From the NCBI GenBank assembly GCA_022567775.1, contig JADFGH010000021.1, positions 1-11,820 on the forward strand: DNA of 11,820 nt. Reading direction: 5' to 3'. A program made the translations under genes and the position numbers. The stretch is from Pseudomonadota bacterium. Its GTDB lineage: Bacteria; Pseudomonadota; Gammaproteobacteria; Steroidobacterales; Woeseiaceae. Shown in pieces: positions 1-6,374 of this stretch. The first letter of the stretch is position 1. The number at the start of each line of letters is the position of its first letter. Below the pieces are notes generated by a model. The model saw only the letters and a program-made list of their open reading frames with translations. It was not told the DNA's origin and searched no databases.

Positions 1-476
1 TATGGATGTTCCCCGTGCGCGCGGGGAACATCGGCACCCCGGATAAAGCTGGGCGCGTAACGGATTACATTGCGCGGTGTTTTCTTTTTCGGGGCTGGAA
101 GTTCAATATCGCCTTGTCCCAATGCCTCGACCACGGCCCTAACGGTCTCATGCTCGACCGATACATCGTGGCTCCATTCTTCCCGGTTCTCCCCCGCCAT
201 AATTTTCAGCATGGTCTCATTGGAGAGGTCTTGGATGATGAGACTGATTTTATGATCGGGGCCGTATTCTTCTTCCAGGGCAATTAGGCGATGGTGGCCG
301 TAGGCAAGCTCTGGCGAGCCGTTGATTTTCCGCGCCAGGAGGTTGTTCCAGTACCCGGTGGCCCGCAGGGATTCCTTAAGGGCCTCGACCTTCTCCCGAT
401 TGATCGGATACCTGTCCAGATGCCGGAAGGGGTTGGGCTTGATGTCCTTGATTTTGAATTCTTGTACTGCACTCAT
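1..476 (-). CDS. ParB N-terminal-domain protein, partial (C-terminus beyond left edge)
   Basis: The minus strand reads open from an ATG at 476-474 to the window edge, giving 158 residues with no stop. The protein opens with MSAVQEFKIKDIKPNPFRHL, which is the usual start of a ParB/Spo0J nuclease-like domain (DI.PNPF followed by an EKVEALKESL helix). Around residues 66-74 there is YGHHRLIAL, matching the family box II (GERR.RA), and around residues 105-111 GENREEW, matching box III. The stretch between is also typical (KISLIIQDLSNETMLKIM). The GHHR variant occurs in phage and mobile-element ParB-like proteins rather than in chromosomal ParB. After the domain comes a basic linker (APKKKTPRN) and then YAPSF. 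The frame stays open upstream of the ATG to a TAA near 617, but I see no better start there. Partner genes and DNA target are unknown. The domain call is firm; a role in partition, regulation or nuclease activity cannot be decided from this. Confidence 0.82.
   Translation of the reverse strand, partial: MSAVQEFKIKDIKPNPFRHLDRYPINREKVEALKESLRATGYWNNLLARKINGSPELAYGHHRLIALEEEYGPDHKISLIIQDLSNETMLKIMAGENREEWSHDVSVEHETVRAVVEALGQGDIELPAPKKKTPRNVIRYAPSFIRGADVPRAHGEHP
5..32. repeat. 28-bp near-perfect palindrome, CRISPR-repeat-like
   Basis: GATGTTCCCCG (5-15) pairs perfectly with CGGGGAACATC (22-32). The centre TGCGCG also pairs except for one G.T position (16/21). Length, G/C-rich stem and the GTTCCCCG...CGGGGAAC core resemble type I-E CRISPR repeats. 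Only one copy is visible because the window starts here, so an array to the left can be neither shown nor excluded. The palindrome lies within the open ParB-domain frame, where it encodes DVPRAHGEH, so it may simply be coding sequence. Confidence 0.35.
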
Positions 477-570
477 CCTGTTTCCAATCTCATTCCCCAA
501 ACGCCCGTCCTCCCTCCGGGGTTTGGTGTTTCCGTAAAAGAACGCTATCACGCCGTACACAGTCTGGTAA

Positions 571-588
571 TGACGGGAAAACCCGTCA
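571..588. repeat. Short hairpin, 7-bp stem with AAAA loop
   Basis: TGACGGG (571-577) and CCCGTCA (582-588) are perfectly complementary around a 4-nt A loop (TTTT on the minus strand). It lies 95 bp upstream of the ParB-domain start. Neither side is followed by a T-run, so an intrinsic terminator is unlikely. It could be a small operator or a leader hairpin for the ParB transcript. The function is unknown. Confidence 0.4.
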
Positions 589-703
589 ATACATTTCCGG
601 GCCTCGGGCGTGTTTTATCAGTCCGCCTACCGCCGGGGGCCGTTCGCATTCGGTGATGTAGTCGCGGGTGAGGGGCACCGCCTCCTGGTTCCGCGCGATC
701 TGC

Positions 704-727
704 ATCTGGAAAAAGATCTGGAAAAAA
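704..727. repeat. 12-bp tandem duplication
   Basis: ATCTGGAAAAAG (704-715) is followed directly by ATCTGGAAAAAA (716-727), two units differing only at the last base. It is probably a local slippage duplication in non-coding or decayed sequence. Confidence 0.6.
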
Positions 728-778
728 GGCGGGAGGGAGTTGCATAACCCCGCCCCCGAAGTCCAGGCCAACACGGGG

Positions 779-943
779 CTATCTTTCCAACGCCTCCAAG
801 AGCGTTTCAGCCAGCCGGTCATCCCAAGCCGCCGTTCCGTTCTCGATGCTCCGTTGCCACAGCCGCGCCTTGCCCGCGCCCTGGCCAGGCCGCCGGCGGC
901 GGTGTATAATGGCCACGGAAAATCCCGACGGGAGCGGCACCAT
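779..943 (-). CDS. Possible small protein or 3' gene remnant, unrecognised
   Basis: The minus strand has a 54-residue frame from ATG 943-941 to TAG 781-779. Its second half reads ARLWQRSIENGTAAWDDRLA and then ETLLEALER before the stop, which has plausible protein composition with amphipathic helices. The first half is Arg- and Gly-rich and unconvincing. The ATG overlaps the ATG of the plus-strand membrane-protein gene within CATG (941-944), and the frame runs antisense to that gene's probable promoter, so both are unlikely to be intact. It may be the tail of a larger accessory gene whose front is lost. I do not recognise a family. Confidence 0.22.
   Translation of the reverse strand: MVPLPSGFSVAIIHRRRRPGQGAGKARLWQRSIENGTAAWDDRLAETLLEALER
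881..910 (+). promoter_or_regulatory. Probable sigma70 promoter for the small membrane-protein gene
   Basis: A perfect TATAAT lies at 905-910, preceded by TG at 903-904, in a very GC-rich surrounding where it stands out. CTGGCC at 881-886, spaced 18 bp, is a weak -35 candidate. Transcription would begin near 916, about 25 nt upstream of the ATG at 942. This supports that start over the in-frame ATG at 909, which would overlap the -10 box. Confidence 0.4.
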
Positions 944-1337
944 GACCGGGACAACGGGGTCCTTTCAAAAACAGGGCTGGCTCGCCCGCGGCGGCGTGCT
1001 CCTGTCCTTGCTGGCCTGCTACGGCACCCTTGCCGTCATCGGCGCCCTTTCGGCGCTCGGCGTCACCATCGCCGTCAACGCCCATGTCTGGGCCGGTGCC
1101 ATCGTGGCGTTCGCGCTGGCGGCCTTCGCCGGCATCGGCCTCGGATTCAGGCGGCACCGGGCCGCCGGGCCGCTGGCCGCCGCCGGCTTGGGCGCCGCCC
1201 TGGTGGCTGCCGCCATGTATGCGGCGGCGCCCATCGAGGCGGCCACCGGCTTGTCCAAACGGGTGGTCGAAATCGCCGGCTTCGCCAGCCTGATTGCGGC
1301 GGCATTGTGGGACTGGCGCCTGGCCAAGCATCGCTGA
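942..1337 (+). CDS. Small four-helix membrane protein, Mer-transporter-like
   Basis: This encodes 131 residues. The ATG at 942 has a GGGAG ribosome site 7 bp upstream (930-934); the in-frame ATG at 909 has none. About four hydrophobic segments are visible: roughly residues 15-40 (LARGGVLLSLLACYGTLAVI), 43-66 (VTIAVNAHVWAGAIVAFALA), 74-92 and 105-123. It ends in ALWDWRLAKHR. The layout, with a Cys in the first helix followed by a Gly/Ala-rich turn and a terminal WDW, recalls MerC/MerT/MerF mercury-uptake proteins. Those carry a Cys pair in helix 1, whereas this protein has a single Cys (ACYG). The gene is markedly richer in GC than everything to its right. No mer regulator or reductase is nearby. 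The membrane location is clear; the transport role is a guess. Confidence 0.6.
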   Translation: MTGTTGSFQKQGWLARGGVLLSLLACYGTLAVIGALSALGVTIAVNAHVWAGAIVAFALAAFAGIGLGFRRHRAAGPLAAAGLGAALVAAAMYAAAPIEAATGLSKRVVEIAGFASLIAAALWDWRLAKHR

Positions 1338-1369
1338 TCGCCATGACCGCGCGGCGCAACATTCTCGCG
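1338..1369. other. Junction between the GC-rich accessory segment and truncated capA
   Basis: The membrane-protein gene stops at 1337, and recognisable CapA homology begins about 30 bp later. Base composition falls sharply and coding shifts frame at this point. I see no inverted terminal repeat, target duplication or tRNA-like attachment site. The join could be a deletion, an illegitimate insertion, or an assembly chimera. Confidence 0.5.
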
Positions 1370-2205
1370 TCCTGCTCGACGCTGGCGAACCCGGCAAAAA
1401 ATGCAGCAACCCGAACGCCTGTTACCTGTTTCGTTCACCGACGCGTTACGTGAATCACTTTGTCAACGCAGGTTTCGATGTGCTTAGCCTTGCCAACAAT
1501 CACGCAAGAGATTTTGGCGAGGAAGGGCGCCTCGCCAGCATGAAAACGCTTGCCGCAGCCGGTATCCATCACTCCGGACTTGAAGGTGACTTCGCATCGT
1601 TCACCGTCAACGAATTGGACATCGCGCTGCTCGCGTTCGCGGTAACCAGGAATTCAAACATGATGCTTGATTATAACCTGGCGGCAAAAATTGTTGCCGA
1701 CCATGCCAGGCATCACGACATCGTCGTGGTTTCATTTCATGGTGGCGCCGAAGGACAGAATGTCACAAGGCTTCCGTTTGCGGAGGAGGAATACTTTGGC
1801 GAACCGCGCGGTGACGTCGTCAGGTTTGCCAGGATGATGGTCGACGCGGGTGCCGACCTGGTGGTCGGTCACGGTCCGCATGTCGTCAGGGCGATGGAGC
1901 GATACAAGAACAGGCTGATCGCATACAGCCTTGGAAATTTTGCGACTTACTACGGCATCAGTGTCGAGGGCATCAAGGGGATTGCTCCCGTCCTGGTTGC
2001 AACGCTCGATGGCGAGGGCAACTTCGTCGAAGGGAAAATTTACTCCACGATTCAATTGCGCCCGGACGGACCGTCCATTGATGAAGAAAACGGTGCCCTG
2101 AACCTGATACGCAGCCTGAGTATCCGGGATTTCACGACCCCCGGCATCGTGTTCAATCCGGACGGCAGCCTGCTGCCGGCACCCAGAATTTTTGGATTGC
2201 CCTGA
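1369..2205 (+). pseudogene. CapA/PgsA-family metallophosphatase-like protein, 5'-truncated
   Basis: The frame encodes about 278 residues matching the C-terminal two-thirds of the CapA (poly-gamma-glutamate capsule biosynthesis) family. Visible family blocks are KCSNPNACYLFRSP, FDVLSLANNHARDFGEEG (NNH metal motif), VVVSFHGGAEG, VVGHGPHVVRAMERYKNRL and IAYSLGNFATYY. The N-terminal GD...G and NLEG motifs, which supply further metal ligands, are missing, and about 90-100 codons appear lost. The frame is technically open back to an ATG at 1294, but that start lies inside the preceding gene in another frame and encodes nothing family-like. No ribosome site or start is visible near 1338-1400. It is best read as a decapitated remnant. 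The stop is a TGA, 87 bp before the serine hydrolase start. Confidence 0.78.
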
Positions 2206-2210
2206 ACGGC

Positions 2211-2257
2211 GCCAAATCGGGAATTAGGCGGTATTATCTGGCCAAATCAGGGCATTA
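2211..2257 (+). repeat. Imperfect direct repeat upstream of the serine hydrolase gene
   Basis: GCCAAATCGGGAATTA (2211-2226) recurs as GCCAAATCAGGGCATTA (2241-2257), starting 30 bp apart, close to three helical turns. TATTAT (2232-2237) lies between the copies and could be a -10 element, though no good -35 is visible. The arrangement would suit a regulator binding two sites on one DNA face ahead of the hydrolase-permease operon. It could also be a chance local duplication. Confidence 0.4.
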
Positions 2258-2292
2258 TTAAAAAAATGAAGAATTCCAAGCGGGGAACCTGG

Positions 2293-3549
2293 ATGAGAAA
2301 TAAATCGATTATTGTCGCCACAGTGGTAACCGTCTTCCTGTGCCAATGCCCGGCCTTCGCCGCGCCCGTCGAGGTTTCACGCGCAGAAGATGTGGGGATG
2401 TCCTCGGAACGGCTGGCATACCTGAAGAGTTATTTCGAGGGACTGCTGGAAGATGAAGAAACTGGTGGCTTTCAGATCCTGATTTCCCGGCGTGGCAAGG
2501 TAGTCATGTATGAAAACCTGGGACTCGCCAACGTTGAAGAAAACGTACCGGTCACAGACGAGACTCTGTTCCGCATATTCTCCATGACCAAACCGGTCAT
2601 GGGCGTCGCAATGATGATGCTCTACGAGGAAGGACAGTACTCGCTCGCTGATCCGATTTCAAAACACATTCCGGAGTTTGCCGAGTTGCGGGTCTATGCC
2701 GGCGAGGATGACGAAGGCAACGTGACGCTCGAAGCACTGGAGCGTGAGCCGACGATCCATGACCTTTTGCAACATACCGCCGGCCTCACCTATGGAATTT
2801 TTGGCAACTCTGCAGTCGACAGACAGTATATCGAGATGGATGTCCCCAGTTACGATCAGACCATGCAGGAGTTCATCGACAAGCTGACCAGTATTCCCTT
2901 GCTGTATCAGCCGGGTACTCGGTGGAATTACAGCGTCGCAGTGGATGTGCAGGGATACCTGATCGAAAAATGGACCGGCATGGAGCTCGGCGATTTCCTG
3001 CAGGAAAGAATATTCGATCCGCTCGGCATGGATCAGACGATGGCGTGGGTGCCACCAGACAAAGCTTCATTGCTCGCTAATATCTATACGCATAATGAAG
3101 CTGGTGACAGAGAGAAATTTACCGGCAGCTTTGCCGATAATTACCTTCACGCACCCGGAGCGTTCAGCGGCGGCGGCCAGCTGATCTCGACCAGCGATGA
3201 TTACTGGCGTTTTTGCCAGATGCTGTTGAATGGCGGCGAGTTCGATGGAATACGCTACCTCTCGCCGAGAACAGTGGAAATGATGTCCACCAACCGCCTG
3301 AAAGAGCCGGCGAGCCGGCCAGACGGCAGCGGGTTCGGGCTTAACTTCGGCGTCATTGTTGACAACACACAGGGTAATTACCCGACCAGCAACGGAGAAT
3401 ATTACTGGGGTGGCCTTGCGTCGACAGTCTTCTGGATCGATCCGGAAGAGGAAATGGTGGCCATCATGCTGACGCAGTATCTGCCGTATCGTGGCGAATT
3501 CTACCGCGACATCTTTCATCGCCTGGTCCGCGCAGCAATCATCGAGTAG
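2293..3549 (+). CDS. Secreted serine hydrolase, beta-lactamase/DD-peptidase superfamily
   Basis: This encodes 418 residues from the ATG at 2293, which has GGGGA 7 bp upstream (2282-2286) and gives a clean signal peptide (MRNKSIIVATVV..., cleavage after AFA). The in-frame ATG at 2266 lacks a ribosome site and would add a charged tail. Family signatures are the SxxK nucleophile motif SMTK (Ser97, Lys100), HDLLQHTAGLTYG, PGTRWNYSVAVDVQGYLIE with Tyr213 as the second-motif tyrosine, IFDPLGMDQTMAWV, and a WGG in place of the KTG box (Gly373-Gly374). This is the class C beta-lactamase / family VIII esterase / D-aminopeptidase fold (PF00144). The expected site is the periplasm. YSV instead of YAN and the absence of KTG favour a peptidase or esterase over a true beta-lactamase. 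It is 22 bp from the DUF819 gene and probably co-transcribed with it. The substrate is not determinable. Confidence 0.88.
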   Translation: MRNKSIIVATVVTVFLCQCPAFAAPVEVSRAEDVGMSSERLAYLKSYFEGLLEDEETGGFQILISRRGKVVMYENLGLANVEENVPVTDETLFRIFSMTKPVMGVAMMMLYEEGQYSLADPISKHIPEFAELRVYAGEDDEGNVTLEALEREPTIHDLLQHTAGLTYGIFGNSAVDRQYIEMDVPSYDQTMQEFIDKLTSIPLLYQPGTRWNYSVAVDVQGYLIEKWTGMELGDFLQERIFDPLGMDQTMAWVPPDKASLLANIYTHNEAGDREKFTGSFADNYLHAPGAFSGGGQLISTSDDYWRFCQMLLNGGEFDGIRYLSPRTVEMMSTNRLKEPASRPDGSGFGLNFGVIVDNTQGNYPTSNGEYYWGGLASTVFWIDPEEEMVAIMLTQYLPYRGEFYRDIFHRLVRAAIIE

Positions 3550-3570
3550 CAATTCCGGGGAACCACTACT

Positions 3571-4716
3571 GTGTCATTGCCACTAATCGGGCCCGACCAG
3601 GACTTCGCGATCTGGGCGGTGCTGATTGGACTGGCGGGATTCGGTTTCTGGTGCGAACGATTTCCCTGGGGCAGGAAATACTCGGGCGTCATGTTGCTGA
3701 TCACAGCGGCAATCGTACTCGCGAACCTGCGCATCATTCCAACCTCGGCGGCCGCGTACGATGTTGTCTGGGACTACCTGGTACCGATCGCAATTCCACT
3801 GTTACTGTTTGAGGCGGACCTCAAGCGCATTGTCCGGGAATCCGGCCCGACGCTGATTGCTTTCATTATTGGCAGCGCAGCGGTAGTTGCAGGAACTCTC
3901 ATCGGCGTAGTTCTCTTTGATCTGGGGCCGAACGAAGCGGAACTGGCCGGCATATTTACCGGCACATACATCGGCGGCGGCCTGAATTTCGCCGCAGTCG
4001 CCGAGGCCACCGGCATGCAGGACGACAACATGCTGACAGCAGCCGTTGCCGCCGACCAGGTGATTACCAACCTGCATTTCCTGTTGATCATTTTCATTCC
4101 CGGTATCGCGTGGATGGCAAATAAGTATCCGACACATCACATGGACAATGCAGTGGTGTTCGACGTCGAGTCAGGGCGTAATGTGCATCGCATCGCCGAT
4201 CTCGATATTGCGGGCTTGATGACGGCTCTGGCGCTCGCCTTCGCGCTGGCGGCAACTGGAAAAATTCTCGCTGACCTCATCGGCATGTCCGACTATTCGA
4301 TACTGGTCATCACCGTGCTCGCGTTGATGATCGCAACGGTACTTCCGCAGCAAGTCGAAAAACTCTCGGGCCACAGGGAAGCTGGCAATGTATTGATGTT
4401 TATATTTCTCGCCAGCGTCGGCGCAGGGGCAGATATCTGGAAGCTCATCGAAATCGGGCCGGTCCTGTTTTTGTTTGCGTCAGTCATCATCATCGTGCAC
4501 CTGGTGATTCTGTTTGGCGTCGGAAAAATCCTGAAACTCGACCTTGCCGAGCTGGCAATGGCATCTGCCGTTTGTATCGGCGGACCTGCGAGCGCCCCGG
4601 CGCTGGCCTCGGCAAAAGGCTGGCGTGACCTGTTGATCCCCGGCCTCTTGCTCGGATCCCTGGGCTATGCAGGCGGCAGTTTTATCGGTGTCTCTGTCGT
4701 CGCATGGTTGCGCTAG
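3571..4716 (+). CDS. DUF819 family membrane protein, putative permease
   Basis: This encodes 381 residues starting at a GTG (3571) with GGGGA about 10 bp upstream, so it is likely translated from the hydrolase transcript. About ten hydrophobic segments span the protein. Features typical of DUF819 (YjcL-like) proteins include WDYLVPIAIPLLLFEADLKRI, GIFTGTYIGGGLNFAAVAEA, AAVAADQVITNLHFLLIIF, and near the C-terminus MASAVCIGGPASAPALASAK followed by WRDLLIPGLLLGSLGYAGG. The two Gly-rich motifs sit in matching halves, suggesting an inverted-repeat transporter fold. The family is uncharacterised in detail. Homologues often sit beside peptidases or amino-acid enzymes, which fits the upstream hydrolase. 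Transport of a small amino acid or peptide product is inference. Confidence 0.87.
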   Translation: MSLPLIGPDQDFAIWAVLIGLAGFGFWCERFPWGRKYSGVMLLITAAIVLANLRIIPTSAAAYDVVWDYLVPIAIPLLLFEADLKRIVRESGPTLIAFIIGSAAVVAGTLIGVVLFDLGPNEAELAGIFTGTYIGGGLNFAAVAEATGMQDDNMLTAAVAADQVITNLHFLLIIFIPGIAWMANKYPTHHMDNAVVFDVESGRNVHRIADLDIAGLMTALALAFALAATGKILADLIGMSDYSILVITVLALMIATVLPQQVEKLSGHREAGNVLMFIFLASVGAGADIWKLIEIGPVLFLFASVIIIVHLVILFGVGKILKLDLAELAMASAVCIGGPASAPALASAKGWRDLLIPGLLLGSLGYAGGSFIGVSVVAWLR

Positions 4717-4865
4717 CAAATTTCTTCTGGCGCGCCGTTATCCCAATTTTGGATCAATTGCAATGACGAGATTCAGTTCGATCTCTGCCGCAGGCTGACT
4801 GGATTCGATTCCTGTAGTATCCGCAGAAGTTTTCAATAAAAACAATGTGCCCACAGGACTCAACC

Positions 4866-6344
4866 ATGGAAAATGTTGTCAATACCATCAATGCCTGGGT
4901 CTGGAGTCCCGCACTAATTTACCTGGCCCTCGGTGCCGGACTGTTCTTTTCAATTTTGACGCGGTTCGTCCAGGTTCGATTGTTCCGCGAAATGATTCAC
5001 CTGCTGTTTTCCAGCAAGGAATCGGAACGGGGCATTTCGTCCTTCCAGGCGCTGGCAGTGTCGCTGTCAGGCCGCGTCGGCACCGGTAACATCGCCGGTG
5101 TTGCAGCTGCGATCGGCTTTGGTGGTCCCGGCGCCGTATTCTGGATGTGGGTCGTCGCATTCCTTGGCGCGTCCACCGCCTATGTCGAGGCTGCGCTCGG
5201 TCAAATATACAAAGAGGTGGACGAAGGCCAGTATCGTGGTGGTCCGGCTTTCTATATCGAGAAGGCGATGGGCCAGAGATGGTATGGCTGGCTATTCGCG
5301 GTCGTTACCATTATCGCTACCGGATTGCTGCTTCCCGGCGTTCAGGCGAACAGTATCAGCAGTGCCGCGGAGGTTGCGCTCGGCACCGGCGAGATTTATC
5401 AAACGGCGCTTGGCGATATCAGTTTCACAAAGATTACGTCTGCGGTAGTTGTCGTCACGATCTTCGGATTTATTATTTTCGGCGGCGTGAAGAGAATTGC
5501 GCACGTAACGCAGTTCGTTGTTCCTTTTATGGGCCTGGCCTACGTAATCACGGCCGTCGGCATCATAGCGATGAATATCTCTCAACTCCCCGGTGTCATT
5601 GCCCTGATATTCAATGATGCGTTCAGCCCGATGGCAGGAATAGGCGGCGCGGTTGGCTGGGGCGTAAAACGGGGCGTGTACTCGAACGAAGCCGGACAGG
5701 GGACCGGCCCGCATGCCGCCGCCGCCTCGGAAGTACAGCATCCGGCGCAGCAAGGGCTGGTGCAGGCCTTCTCCGTTTACGTCGATACGTTGTTTATCTG
5801 TTCTGCAACAGCGTTCATCATCCTGATCACTGGCGCCTACAATGTGCATGGCGGTGATGGCGGTTTCATCATCCAGAACCTGCCCGCCGCCACTGATGCA
5901 AACAGTCCCGCCTTCACCCAGCTTGCGGTTGAGAGTGTCGTGCCCGGCGTCGGCAAGCCCTTCGTCGCCGTAGCGCTGTTCTTTTTCGCTTTTACGACCG
6001 TGCTCGCCTACTACTACATTGCCGAAACCAATGTCGCCTATCTCAGAAGATTTTTCCGATTTCCCGGAGAAATGCTGTTCCTGAAAATCGCCATAATGGC
6101 GTCCGTATTTTATGGCGCCATCAGGACCGCCAGCCTTGCCTGGGGCCTTGGTGACATTGGTGTCGGAATCATGGCGTGGCTCAACATCATCGCCATTCTC
6201 ATTTTGTTTTTCATGGGCAATGCCGCGCTCAAGGCGTTGAAAGACTACGAAGCGCAGCGCAAGGCAGGGGTCGAGACTTACACCTTCGATCCGGAGGCGC
6301 TCGGCATCAAAAACGCCGATTTCTGGAGCGGGCCCAGGACGTAA
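4866..6344 (+). CDS. Alanine/glycine:cation symporter family protein (AGCS)
   Basis: This encodes 492 residues from the ATG at 4866, preceded by AGGA (4855-4858). The upstream in-frame ATG at 4845 has no ribosome site and adds seven residues not typical of the family. Characteristic AGCS blocks are SSFQALAVSLSGRVGTGNIA, then AIGFGGPGAVFWMWVVAFLGASTAYVEA, QYRGGPAFYIEKAMG, and the signature VGWGVKRGVYSNEAGQGTGP. About ten to eleven membrane helices are visible. Family members carry out inner-membrane Na+- or H+-coupled uptake of alanine or glycine, and some accept D-Ala. The 149-bp gap after DUF819 suggests its own promoter, but none is clear; TAGTAT at 4815-4820 is a weak -10 candidate. The family call is firm and the substrate is inferred from the family. 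Confidence 0.93.
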   Translation: MENVVNTINAWVWSPALIYLALGAGLFFSILTRFVQVRLFREMIHLLFSSKESERGISSFQALAVSLSGRVGTGNIAGVAAAIGFGGPGAVFWMWVVAFLGASTAYVEAALGQIYKEVDEGQYRGGPAFYIEKAMGQRWYGWLFAVVTIIATGLLLPGVQANSISSAAEVALGTGEIYQTALGDISFTKITSAVVVVTIFGFIIFGGVKRIAHVTQFVVPFMGLAYVITAVGIIAMNISQLPGVIALIFNDAFSPMAGIGGAVGWGVKRGVYSNEAGQGTGPHAAAASEVQHPAQQGLVQAFSVYVDTLFICSATAFIILITGAYNVHGGDGGFIIQNLPAATDANSPAFTQLAVESVVPGVGKPFVAVALFFFAFTTVLAYYYIAETNVAYLRRFFRFPGEMLFLKIAIMASVFYGAIRTASLAWGLGDIGVGIMAWLNIIAILILFFMGNAALKALKDYEAQRKAGVETYTFDPEALGIKNADFWSGPRT

Positions 6345-6360
6345 AGAAAATCATAAGAGT

Positions 6361-6369
6361 AAGGGGGAG
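6361..6369 (+). promoter_or_regulatory. Strong ribosome binding site for the SDR gene
   Basis: AAGGGGGAG ends 5 nt before the ATG at 6375. It fixes the start that includes the signal peptide. No other in-frame start downstream has a comparable site. Confidence 0.7.
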
Positions 6370-6374
6370 TTTCG

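Larger units (their letters stand above)
477..941. other. Stretch without a confident gene
   Basis: These 465 bases separate the ParB-domain gene from the membrane-protein gene. Neither strand has an ORF with convincing family features. Minus-strand fragments look faintly protein-like: one ends at 586 and contains MQIARNQEAVPLTRDYITEC, and another runs on into the ParB frame and contains IDGFSRHYQTVYGVIAFFYG. They sit in different frames and have no clear start or ribosome site, so decayed or frameshifted accessory genes are possible. A hairpin (571-588), a 12-bp tandem duplication (704-727), a doubtful small ORF (779-943) and a probable promoter (881-910) are listed separately. Confidence 0.5.

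Noticed and set aside
1..1340. A CRISPR array at the left end
   Set aside because: Only one repeat-like palindrome is present. No second copy or spacer spacing is found to its right, so only an edge copy is possible.
819..1409. Long minus-strand frame antisense to the membrane-protein gene
   Set aside because: It has low-complexity, Gly/Arg-rich text without motifs and is a GC-driven shadow of the plus-strand gene.
668..1453. Long plus-strand frame (261 codons) crossing the GC-rich region
   Set aside because: It is rich in Arg, Pro and Gly, has no family features, and overlaps the membrane-protein gene in another frame. Long open frames are expected by chance at this GC.
1294..2205. Intact capA starting at the ATG at 1294
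   Set aside because: The first 25 codons lie inside the upstream gene in a different frame and show no CapA homology. The family's N-terminal motifs are absent.
4744..4760. CAATT/AATTG short inverted repeat after the DUF819 gene, considered as a terminator
   Set aside because: A 5-bp AT-rich stem with no T-run is too weak to support the call.
4845..4865. Earlier start for the symporter at ATG 4845
   Set aside because: There is no ribosome site before it, whereas AGGA precedes the ATG at 4866 and the family N-terminus fits the later start.
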